Assembly: GCA_024803745.1 (NCBI GenBank)
Contig: JANJXV010000037.1
Location: 10,555,001-10,619,000 of the forward strand
Source: Megascapheus bottae
Taxonomy: Eukaryota; Chordata; Mammalia; Rodentia; Geomyidae
Reading direction: 5' to 3'
Length of the DNA: 64,000 bases
A model generated the notes under the pieces. It made no database searches and was not told where the DNA came from. It worked only from the letters and a program-made list of their open reading frames with translations. Both the position numbers and the translations under genes were made by a program. Each line of letters starts with the position of its first letter. Within the stretch, counting starts at the first letter, position 1. Below, in pieces: positions 1-9,294 of this stretch.

Positions 1-3000
1 CATGGTCAGTTGTCCAGGTGGAAGTGTCTGCACTCTGTTGGGACAAGAGGGTACAGGATCAGGACAGCAATCAACCCTCCTCCTTCCAGATCACCCTCTG
101 CACTGCCATGGTGGCAACCACAAGCCTGACAAGTCATGGCCACTGAGTGCCATGGGGGAGGCTCAGACCACGTCTCCCCTTCCCTTCCAGAGATTGATGG
201 AGGCAGGCAGCTCTTCTGTGCTGGATGGATGCTAATTTTGGATTAAGGTTATAGGCATCTCTGCCTCCTAATCTTTATTCCCCGGGTCCATCTTCTAGGA
301 AGATGGTGACTTCTGATCTACACCAGTTATTTTAAGGCTCTGGGGCCGGTCCTGCAGGTGAAGATGAAGCCGAAGTTCACTCCAGGAGGAGTGGCTTCGG
401 GCTGGGGAATGAGTCCCCCGTGAGACTAGGAGGATAAACCTGTGCATGGAGCAGCGCACACCTCCTCCTCAGTTCCAAACCAGTCACTGTCATCTCAGAC
501 TCTCCTTTTGTCTCCCCATGGGGGCTCTCGGATGCGGAGGGGCAGAGGTCTCTGGAGGCCTGAAGATCAAGGCCTTCATGGAGGTTCAACTGATAACGTA
601 GACAAGCAGGGGTGCAAATGCAGGCAGGAGAGGCCTCTGGTTGGGGCAGGCAGGGCCCATCCTTTGGCCTTCTCTACACTCTTCCATGCCCCTACCCAGG
701 ACAAGGCCAGCTGCACTCGGGTCTCAAGGCACTGTAGCAGCAGCCTCCCTGGCTGGGAGCAACTGGTCCAGATGGAGCAGGATGGTAGTTTCCTCACCAG
801 CCCTGGCTCTCTCGTGCTCCTCCCTGGCTGGCCCGCCTGCCTGTTGTGTTCCAGCAGCCCCCAGGAAAGGGCTGAGAGAGCAGGGCCTAGCCCCTGAGCA
901 GCTGGTGGCTCAAGAGAGCAGCACACAATTGGAAAACTCTATTGTGCCTAGACTTTAGGGGAGAAACACATTGAAAGTCCCCAGACAACCCTGTCACCTC
1001 CCTATCCGGCTGCCACAGATCGCCTAGTCCAACCCCATGCAATTACAAAAACAAAGTCCTTGGGGTAGAAGGACCTCTGCTCCAGGATGACCAACGAATG
1101 GCTAAAGGGGGGGCAAGTATGCTCATTGAAGAACTTTAAGGTGAGGCAACTGGCAGATATTGGCCCCGTAACCAGACACTTCCCAACTCACCTAGGGCTC
1201 CTCCTTGAAGGGAGAAGGGTAGAGAGGAAGAGCCATGAATGGCAGAGTCCTCCAGGGCAGAGTCTTTTAAGAGGGCTTGGAGTCAGAAGTCAGAGACACA
1301 GTAAAAGGAAGGCTGTCACCCTCAAGAATCTCTAGGCTCTGTCTTACCTTCAAGAACTGAGACCCTCTCCCTCAATGACTGGTAACCCTGGCTAGGGGTA
1401 TATGTGAGGGGGTGGGGGCACAATGGTGCTAATAAGACAGAAAGTCGTCTCTTCCTGCTCATCAGAGCTCAGTTACCCTGCTCTGTGCCACGACCCAAAA
1501 AGCTCCAGGTCTATGGAAGGTGATCTGAAAATAGGGGTCCATAGCTAGAGAAGTGGGGAAGAAACCAGACTGCCCCTAGCCTGTGAAGTCTCCCCCACAC
1601 CTCTGCGACCTGCAAGCTGGTAGCAAAAATCGATAGCTGCATTAACACTGCCTTTGCTCTGCTTGCTTCCTCCCTCCCTCCCTCCTCCAGTTCCAGGATC
1701 TGGCTCTGTGTGCAGGGCAGGCAGGTCAATTAGAAGTCAGCTCCCTCCAACACAGCCGGCTTGGTTCAGGGTTGGCGCTCTCTTGGGCCAACCCTCTGAG
1801 CCTCTGCTTTTGTCTCTTATCCCCAGTCTCTTGTTTGCAGGAACAAACTTCATGTTCTCTTCATCCCCTCCGATCCTCTGCTTTTTTGGTCCTTCCTTAG
1901 GGAACACCCACCCCCATGCCCCCAGGTCCTGGGACACGCTGAGCTCAGGAGAGAGAATGTGCGTGATATGTCACTGAACAGGTGCTGCAGGCAAAACACT
2001 GTGGTTTGTCAGCCACAGTGCTGAAGGCGGGGGTAGACACACAAGGGGGACTAGAAAGAGGCAACTGCCCTCAAACCCAGAGGACAGACATCCACATCTA
2101 GTCCTCCTGGTTCAGGTCTCAAGCTCATTTCAAACCTGCCTCATGTTGTCCTGCAAATATTGTAAAAAAGCCAAAGGCCTGGTTCCAGTGAACTCTTACC
2201 ACAGGCTCCATCTGCCCTATTCACAAAAGGGGACACACAGAGGTGACATTCTCCTAGGCTCCAGCTCTCTCAGTGCAAGGCACCCAGCAACACCTCTCAG
2301 GCCAGAGAGGGCCTGGCAGGACCCAGGCAGCAGGGGAGAAGCTGGGGCTGCGTTGAAGCGGAGCGGGAATGAACGGGAGGGAAAGCTGGCGGGCAGGCGG
2401 GCGGCGGCGGGCATCCATCATCAGCCCTGCCAGGAACGCATCCAGCCCCCAAAAAGAAATACTGCGCCCGAGGAGGGACAACAAAGGGCTCCGTTTCATC
2501 AGCAATGCGGAGCCAGCGCCCTGCTGCCCCGCCAGCGGCGTCGGCCCACAAAGGACCCCTTTGTCCATGCAGGAGCCGGGCGGCCCGGAGCCGGGAGCAG
2601 GGACTGATGAGTGGGGACAGAACTGAGAGTGGTGGTGATGAGGAACCACGCCATGGAGAACTGGGGGGCAGGTGGGGAGAAGATGGTAGAACAGTCAGGT
2701 AGAATAGATAGGGAATGGCCTCACAAGACTGCAGAGTGGGTCAGAGAAAATGGAACATGGACAAGGGGGAAAGTGTCAAGGCAGAAGGGCAGAGAGTATA
2801 CAGAGGACCAGATACTGGCGAGATGAGGCTCAGGGAAATCCCGCAACCCAAGGCACCTTGCCAAGGCTGAGAACCTGAGGACTTAGGACATGAAGACAGA
2901 GCCCTAACAAGGTCTCCAACCCAAGGGACTAAGAAAGCAGCTGGACCTGCCCATAATAGGAGAAGAGGAAGAAAGCCTGACAAGTCAACCAGGTCCGGCC

Positions 3001-3196
3001 CAGGCTTGGGGAGAAATGAAGGTGGTGGTGGGGGGACTAGCAATAATTCCTTGGAAAAGAAATGGATTCACAGATGGGCCCCCTGCTGGCAGCGGAGGCC
3101 ATTTCCCTGCCTTTCCCTGCTCCCCACTACAGCCAAGCACAGAACTTGTTCCCCTAACCCAGCAGCAAGGTTAACACGGGTTTCCTTAACTCCCCT
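1..3196. other. Unique presumed-intronic sequence
   Basis: No SINE or coding exon is recognised. ORFs here are short and without family resemblance. The only stretch that stands out is 2380-2570. Confidence 0.5.
2380..2570. promoter_or_regulatory. Candidate regulatory element, CpG-bearing
   Basis: Repeat-free block of mixed composition with several CpGs, containing GACAACAAAGGG (SOX or TCF-like ACAAAG core) and CCAAAAAGAAATACTGCGCC. It stands out from flanking DNA and is the most CpG-rich part of the first 9 kb. Confidence 0.3.
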
Positions 3197-3415
3197 TATC
3201 ACTTAGCACTTACTGAGTACCTTCTGTGTTCTAGTGTTCTTAAGCTTCACATGTTAAGCTATTACCCAAGGACATAGGAACTGTTAGGCAGCTTCAGAGA
3301 TGAGCAAATATGTTCACAGAAGTCCAAGCTCTCAGTCCAAGGTCAAACAGCTGGTGCCCAACCAGAGGTGGAACTTGAACACAGAGCTCAAGTGTTGATC
3401 ACTCTACTTTGTGAC
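3197..3415 (+). repeat. MIR (ancient mammalian SINE)
   Basis: Recognisable MIR order: CACTTACTGAGTACCTTCTG, then AGCTATTACCC, then a core resembling cagagatgagcaaa, then CCAAGGTCAAACAGCTGGTG. It is a diverged old copy. Confidence 0.7.
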
Positions 3416-4067
3416 TGCCTGGGCAATTAATAGTGGCCCAGGGCAAGATGACCCTGTTATCATGCTGTCCCCTACCCCCCTCTAGGACTGTTACCATGCC
3501 TGTCACCTCTCTCGTGGTCAGGGGGTGAGCTGTCACAAACCCCAAGGGAGTGCCCCCACCTGCAGACTTGGATAGGTACAAGCAGGAACATGGATTTCTG
3601 GGCCAGTGACATCATAATGCCAGCTGGCAATGAAGTCACTGGAGGTGGTGGCAGTGCCCTCATGCATATAGGTATGTCTAGGTGGCCCACAGCTGAAGAT
3701 TACAGATGGTCAGCTGTCCTCCCCTCCTCTACTTTAGTAGCAGCCTCCTGTACCGTAGCACTGGAGGAACAGCAAAGGACATGAACCCTGCTCCTACCCC
3801 CAAGAATGCACAGGAGTTGGGCTGATGACCACACAATTGGTACAGGGACCAAGCAGGTTGTTAATAGGGCATTCTGGAGGAAGGGGCTGCCAGGCTGAGA
3901 GCTAAAGGTTACCAGGGGGCAGTAGGTAAGAGGTGTGTCTTGAGCCTGTCAGATCCCAATTGGGCAGATGACAGGATTTCTGTTTTCCTCATATTGGGGA
4001 CTGAATCTAGTTTCATGTGTGCTACACAAATGTTTTACCATTTGAGCCATGCCCTGAGCCCTAAGAT

Positions 4068-4670
4068 ATTTTTGCCAGTACTAGAGCTTGAACTCAGGGC
4101 TCCATAATCTCGGGATCTCTGCTGGTTATCCATATCCCCATGTCACGGCTGATACTAACTGGAGGTGAGTTTCACTAACCTTTCTGTCCAGGCTAGCTTG
4201 GGCCAAGTGATCCATAGATCTCAGCCTTCTGAGTAGCTAGGATTACAGGCATGAGCTACTTAACTTCCTAAGACTGTTTAAAAAGGATCGAATTATTTTT
4301 TAAGTTTTACTGAGTCATAGCTTTTTTTTTTTGCGTATGTGTGGATTTTGAACTCAGATTGGGCGCTGTCTCTGAGCTTTTGCTAAAAACTAGTACTCCA
4401 CCACTTGAGCCACAGCTCCACTTCTGGCTCTTTTTGGTAGTTTAGTGGGCTGGCTTCAAACAGATCCTTAGATCTCAGCATCTTGAGTTCAGATTTATAA
4501 GTGTGAGCCACCACTTGTTTAAAAAAACATAATTCAGCTGGGTGCAGATGGCTCAGGCCTAGCTACTCAGGAGGCTAAGATCTGAGGATCATGATTTAAA
4601 GCCAGCCTGGCAAGACAGTCCATGAAACTCTTACCTCCAATAAATCACTCAAAAAAAAGCTGGAAGTGAC
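4068..4670. repeat. Three degraded composite SINEs (4068-4262 -, 4322-4515 -, 4533-4670 +)
   Basis: The first two are minus-strand composites, each ending in the reversed B1-like block near CTCAGCCTTCTGAGTAGC and GTGTGAGCCACC. The third starts CAGCTGGGTGCAGATGGCTC on the plus strand and runs through the paired-strand spacer CTTACCTCCAATAAATCA. All are diverged. Confidence 0.7.
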
Positions 4671-5064
4671 TCTCTCTTTCTCTCTAATGCTTTTGAGTTT
4701 AGTGTTTGCCAAATATGCTGCCATTCCCCGTGGATGGAGCTACATTTTGGGACTGACCCAGTCTGGTCTGGGTAGGCTGTGGTCTGGACAGGCTAATTTG
4801 GCACCCTTGTGTGCCCTGGTTTGGAGCACCTCTCCCCCCCCTACCCAATTTGCGGGTTGGTTTCCAAGGAAGGTAAGCCAAACAGACAGACAGACAGATG
4901 GCACACAGGCCAGTGGTGGCAGAGAGTGGAGACTGCGGGTCTGCAGTGGTTGAACAGATCTGAACAATGAGGGGAAGGAGGGATTCTCTTATTCCCATGA
5001 TTCAGCCTCAGAAGTTTCTAGAGGGGGAAAAAGCCCCCCTCATGTCCAAAAGATGCACACAGAC

Positions 5065-5263
5065 GGGCCAGGAGTTTGGCCTAGTGGTTAAAGTGCTTGC
5101 CTAGCATGCATGAAGACCCGGGTTCGATTCCTTGGTACCACATATATAGAAAAAGCCGGAAGTGGTGCTGAGGCTCAAGTGGTAGAGCTCTAGCCTTGAG
5201 AAAGTCCAAGGACAGTGCTCAGGCCCTGAGCTCAAGCCCAGGACTGGCAAAAAAAAAAAAAAA
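5065..5263 (+). repeat. IDL-Geo SINE, young copy with 16-base target duplication
   Basis: Full-length dimer: ID-like half with the B-box core GGGTTCGATTCC, linker ATATATAGAAAAAG, right half ending AGCCCAGGACTGGC and a poly-A tail. The insertion is bounded by an exact 16-base duplication at 5048-5063 and 5264-5279. It is not a tRNA gene despite the Pol III boxes. Confidence 0.92.
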
Positions 5264-5349
5264 AAAAGATGCACACAGAGACATTGAGGCAAAGAAATGC
5301 AGTCCCATCCAGAACACAGGGAAATCATTCAATAAAAAGACATATAAAG

Positions 5350-5547
5350 GGCTGGGAGTTTGGCCTAGTGGTTAAAGTGCTTGCCTAGCATGCATGAAGA
5401 CCCGGGTTAGATTCCTCTGTACCAAATATATAGAAAAAAAGCCAGAAGTGGTGCTGAGGCTCAAGTGGTAGAGCGCTAACCTTGAAAAAGTCCAAGGACA
5501 GTGCTCAGGCCCTGAGCTCAAGCCCAGGACTGGCCAAAAAAAAAAGG
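5350..5547 (+). repeat. IDL-Geo SINE, young copy with 11-base target duplication
   Basis: Nearly the same sequence as the copy that ends 86 bases upstream. It has its own target duplication, GACATATAAAG, at 5339-5349 and 5548-5558, so it was an independent insertion rather than a tandem duplication. Confidence 0.9.
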
Positions 5548-5968
5548 GACATATAAAGAAACCCTGACTACTCAAACACCTAGCAGGTGGATTGGAGGTC
5601 TTCAACACCAATAGGGGCTGTTCTTAAGGACTAACACCTCCAACAGCAACTGTCAAAGACAGAAGCACTACAGTCAGATGCCTCTGATTCCAAACCTCTG
5701 GCCCTGACCCTCTGCACCCTCTTCTCAAGATAGGTGCCACTCATCTAAACATGTGCAGAGACGTAAGTGCTTGAGAAAAACTACTGGAGTATATGAATCA
5801 CTTAACCTGCTCCCCCCCCGCCCCCCCCCCCGCACAAAACAAAAAACAAAAAAAAACCCACCTCCCAAAAGCAGTGGCAGGTTTGTCCATTCTTGGTCTG
5901 ATACTAGATCACTCCTCGGGACACCCTAATAGGGGCTCTTGCTTGAGATGTCAAAAGGATCATATTCT

Positions 5969-6050
5969 CTCTCCCTCTCTCCCCCTCTCCCCCTCTCCCC
6001 CTCCCCTTCTCTCTGTCTCTCTGTCTCTCTGTCTCTCTCTCTCCCCTCTC
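5969..6050. repeat. (CT)n-type polypyrimidine microsatellite
   Basis: Interrupted CTCTCC and GTCTCT repeats that lead directly into the SINE at 6053, in the position of that element's A-rich tail (reverse strand). A poly-C tract also lies at about 5813-5831. Confidence 0.85.
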
Positions 6051-6052
6051 TG

Positions 6053-7434
6053 TCATGGGGCTTGAACTCTGGGCCCAGGCGCTGTCCCTGAGCTCTTCAG
6101 CACAAGGCTACCCTTGAGCCACAGAGCCACTTCCGGTTTTCTAGTGGTTAACTGGAGCTAAGAGTCTAATGGTCTTTAGTGCCCCAATTGGCTTTGAATG
6201 GAGATCCTCAGATCTCAGCCTCCTGAGAAGAGACAGGGATTACAGGCATAAGCCACCGTGCCTGGCTAGGAAATCTCTTAAATGTGGATACTGGTGGTTC
6301 ACATCTGTGATCCTAGCTATTTAGGAGGCTGAGACCTGCCAGATCATGGTTAGAACCTAGTCCAGGCAGAGAAGCCTGGAACTAAAAAAACCTCAAGACT
6401 GGAGATGTAGCTTAAGTGATATAGAGTACTAGTTGTGACTAAGAAAAATGACGGAGAAAAAGAAAAGAGAGAGTGCATGGACCCCTGTTGTGGTTCTGGG
6501 GTTTTTTTGGGGGGTGGGTCATGGGGCTTGACCTCAGCCTGGGCACTGACCCTGAGGTCTTCAGCTCAAGGCTACCACCCTACCCTTGAGCCAAGCCCCA
6601 CTTCCCATTTTCTAGAGGTTAAGTGGAGATGAGAGTCTCAGGTCCTTTAGCCTGGGCTGGCTTTGAATCTTGATCCTCAGATCTCAACCTCCTGAGTAGC
6701 TAGGATTACAGGCGTGAGCCACCACGTCCTGCTGAACCTTGGCTTTTTGTTTGCTTTTTTATTTTGGTGGCCCTAGGGCTTGAACTATGGGTCTGGGTTT
6801 GTCTCTGAGCTTTTTACTCAAGTATAGCATACTAGCCTTTTTTTGGGGGGTGGGAGGGGTCATGAGGCTTGAACTCTGAGCCTGGGTGCTGTCCCTGAGC
6901 TCTACAGCTCAAGGCTATCGCCCTTCCCCTGGGCCTAGGCATTGTGCCTGAGCTCTTCAGCTCAAGGCTACTGCCCTACCCCTTGAGCCACAGACCCTGA
7001 TCCTCAAATCTCAGCTTCCTGAGTAGCTAGGATGACAGCCATGAGCCACTGCACCCTGCACTTATGACTTTTGTGTGGGGGGGTGGGTTATGGGGCTTGA
7101 ACTCGGCCTGGGCTGCTGTCCCTGAGCTCTTCAGTTCAAGGCTACCGCCCTATCCTTGAGCCAACACCCACTTCCCTTTTTTAGAGGTTAATTGCAGATA
7201 GGAGTCTCAGGTCCTTTTGTGCCTCGGCTGTCTCTGAACTTCGATCCTCAGGTCTCAGCCTCCTGATTAGCTAGGATTATAGGCATGAGCCACTGTACCC
7301 GGCTACTTATGACTTTTTGTGTGACTAGTAGGAGATCATGGATTTCCTGCCTAGGCTGGCTTCAAACCTTTAACCAGGGACCTCAGCCTCCAGGGCAGTG
7401 AGAATTACAAGTATGAGCCACCAATGCCTGTGGC
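6053..7434. repeat. Pile-up of composite B1-like/Geo SINEs
   Basis: Successive copies at 6053-6266 (-), 6284-6440 (+), 6503-6733 (-), a fragment near 6755-6838 (-), 6839-7058 (-), 7077-7304 (-) and 7315-7434 (-, partial). Minus copies run from GGGGCTTGAACTC to GCCTCCTGAGTAGCTAGGAT and GCATGAGCCACTG. Several share a GGGGGGTGGGTCATGGGGC start and the phrase CTGAGCTCTTCAGCTCAAGGC, marking one subfamily. Confidence 0.8.
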
Positions 7435-7568
7435 TAGTATCCTTGTTTTGTGACTTAAGCATTTGACCACTAGGCCCATTTCTCCGTATGTTGTATGAAC
7501 CCATGCCAGACACTATGTAGGCTTTATCCCAAATGTGGCTTCACAGCCATCCTAAGAAAGTACTGGCA

Positions 7569-7758
7569 CCAGGGCCAGGGACGTGGCCTGGTGGGGGGAT
7601 GCTCATCTAGCATGCACAAAGCCCTGGGTTCGATTTCCTGGAGCCACATACACAAAAAAGCCAGAAATGGTGCTATGGTTCCAGTGGCAGAGTGCTAGTC
7701 TTGAGTAAAAAGTGTCCAAGGACAGTGCCCAGGCCCTGAGTTCAAGCCCCAGGACTGG

Positions 7759-7790
<32 letters not shown>

Positions 7791-7800
7791 GAAAGAAAAA
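7569..7800 (+). repeat. IDL-Geo SINE
   Basis: Starts AGGGCCAGGGACGTGGCCTGG, contains GGGTTCGATTTCC and ends CCCCAGGACTGGC followed by A and GAAA repeats. More diverged than the 5 kb copies. Confidence 0.8.
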
Positions 7801-8008
7801 AGAACTGGCACCATTCCAGAACAGGTAGTTTAATGCAAAGAAAATGATGCCCTACCCCAATGAGACCCCTTGGATCTTGAACTAAAAAAAGTAGTGATGC
7901 CTGAACTGAACTCATCTAGGGTTGCAGCCTACATACCTGTTCAGTGTGGGCCTCACTACAGGCTGGCTGACCGACCAGAACACCCGTGTTAAGGAGTGAA
8001 AAAGGGGG

Positions 8009-8090
8009 GGGGGGTGGCGCTGTGGCTCAAGGGGTAGGGCAGTAGCCTTGAGCTGAAGAGCTCAGGGACAGCCCCCAAGCCCAGAGTTCT
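8009..8090 (+). repeat. Geo right-half SINE fragment
   Basis: GTGGCGCTGTGGCTCAAGG through GAGCTGAAGAGCTCAGGGAC, the right half alone without either left part. It follows a poly-G run. Confidence 0.6.
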
Positions 8091-8319
8091 TCCTTTGGAC
8101 AACCGGGCACAGTGCTTTTGTGGGATGTGGAGGCGCATGTCAGCAGGAATGACCAGGAGCTAGAACCCTATGCCTCTCTGACTCTGGCAGCCCTCCCCAC
8201 ACTGAGCCTATTTCCCATCTGTAAATCAGAGAATAGTTCTTGTTCCTCATTCAAATTACAGGAGTCATGCTCCCAGAGGGTGCCGTGGGGAAGGAGATAA
8301 GAGAAACACTGAAAAAGTA

Positions 8320-8460
8320 GCCAAGTGCCAGTGGTACATACTTATTCTAAATACATAGGAGGCTAAAATATCTGGAGATGGAGGTTCAAAGCCAACTGAA
8401 CCTCCAGTGGCCAGAGGCCTCTCAGCCATCTGTAGGTATAGAAGAAAGCTTGAGGCTTTC
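8320..8460 (+). repeat. Degraded composite SINE
   Basis: CCAAGTGCCAGTGGTACATA and GGAGGCTAAAATATCTGG resemble the B1-like left part of the composite family; the right half is not recognisable. Confidence 0.45.
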
Positions 8461-8660
8461 TTTTCTTTTTGTCAGTCTTGGGGACTGAACTCAGGGACTG
8501 AGCAATATCCCTAAGCTGCTTTTGCTCAAGGCTAGCACTCTACCCTTTGAGTCACAGCACCATTTTTGGCCTTTTCTATTTATGTGGTGCTAAAGAATCG
8601 AACCCAGGGCTTCATGCATGCTAGGCAAGCACTCTACCATTAAGCCACATTTCCAGCCCT
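8461..8660 (-). repeat. IDL-Geo SINE
   Basis: Reverse-complement copy running from GTCAGTCTTGGGGACTGAAC to CACATTTCCAGCCC. The B-box region reads GAATCGAACCC. Confidence 0.8.
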
Positions 8661-8764
8661 CTTGAGAGGCTTTGAGCAAGAACCAAAGAAGGCAGTTCAT
8701 GGAGGCAAGGAACACCCCTCCTCCCGCCCCCATCTTTCTTTCCTGAGGACACAATGGCAGGTTC

Positions 8765-9062
8765 TAATAATGAATGGGCACTCACTGTCTGCCAGGTACT
8801 GTGCTAAGCATCTTATCTGAATTCTATTCCTGGATCATCTCTATATTTATTGCTATATTTATCTTTGTCTGTGTGTCTGTCTTTGTGATACTGGAGATTG
8901 AACCCAAAGCCTCAACCATGCTAGGAAAATGCTTTACAGCATGAGCCACAATCCTCATCCCCGCCCATTTAACAGATGAGGCTGAGATAAGTAAAATCAT
9001 GTAAGGTCATAAGGCCAGTAGGTGGCAAAACCAAGATTTAAACTCAGTTCACTGTGACACTA
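8765..9062 (+). repeat. MIR interrupted by a tRNA-like SINE fragment
   Basis: Left MIR part has GCCAGGTACTGTGCTAAGC; right part resumes with CATTTAACAGATGAGGCTGAG and CAGTAGGTGGCAAAACC. Between them, at about 8872-8965, is a reversed tRNA/ID-like insert (GAGATTGAACCCAAAGCCTC to GCATGAGCCAC). Confidence 0.65.
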
Positions 9063-9086
9063 GGGCTTGCACAACAAGGACTAAGG

Positions 9087-9294
9087 GCTGGGGTTGGGCA
9101 TGTGGCTCAGTGGTAGAGTATTTTGCAGATCATGCGTGAAGCCCCTATGTTTGATTCCTCAGTACCACATAGACAGAAATAGCTAGAAGCGGCACTAAGC
9201 TCAAATGATAGAGTGCTGGCCTTGGGCAAAAGAAGCTCAGAGACAGTGCTCAGGCATGGAATTCAAGCCCCAGGACTGGCAAAAAAAAAAAAAG
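9087..9294 (+). repeat. IDL-Geo SINE
   Basis: Starts GGGCTGGGGTTGGGCATGTG and ends CCCCAGGACTGGC with a poly-A tail. The right half carries the GGGCAAAAGAAGCTCAGAGAC variant of an older subfamily. Confidence 0.8.

Noticed and set aside
5065..5140. tRNA-Ala-like sequence with A and B boxes
   Set aside because: It is the left half of a SINE followed by a linker, Geo half and A-tail with a target duplication. There is no clover-leaf acceptor end, so it is not a tRNA gene. The same applies to the other copies.
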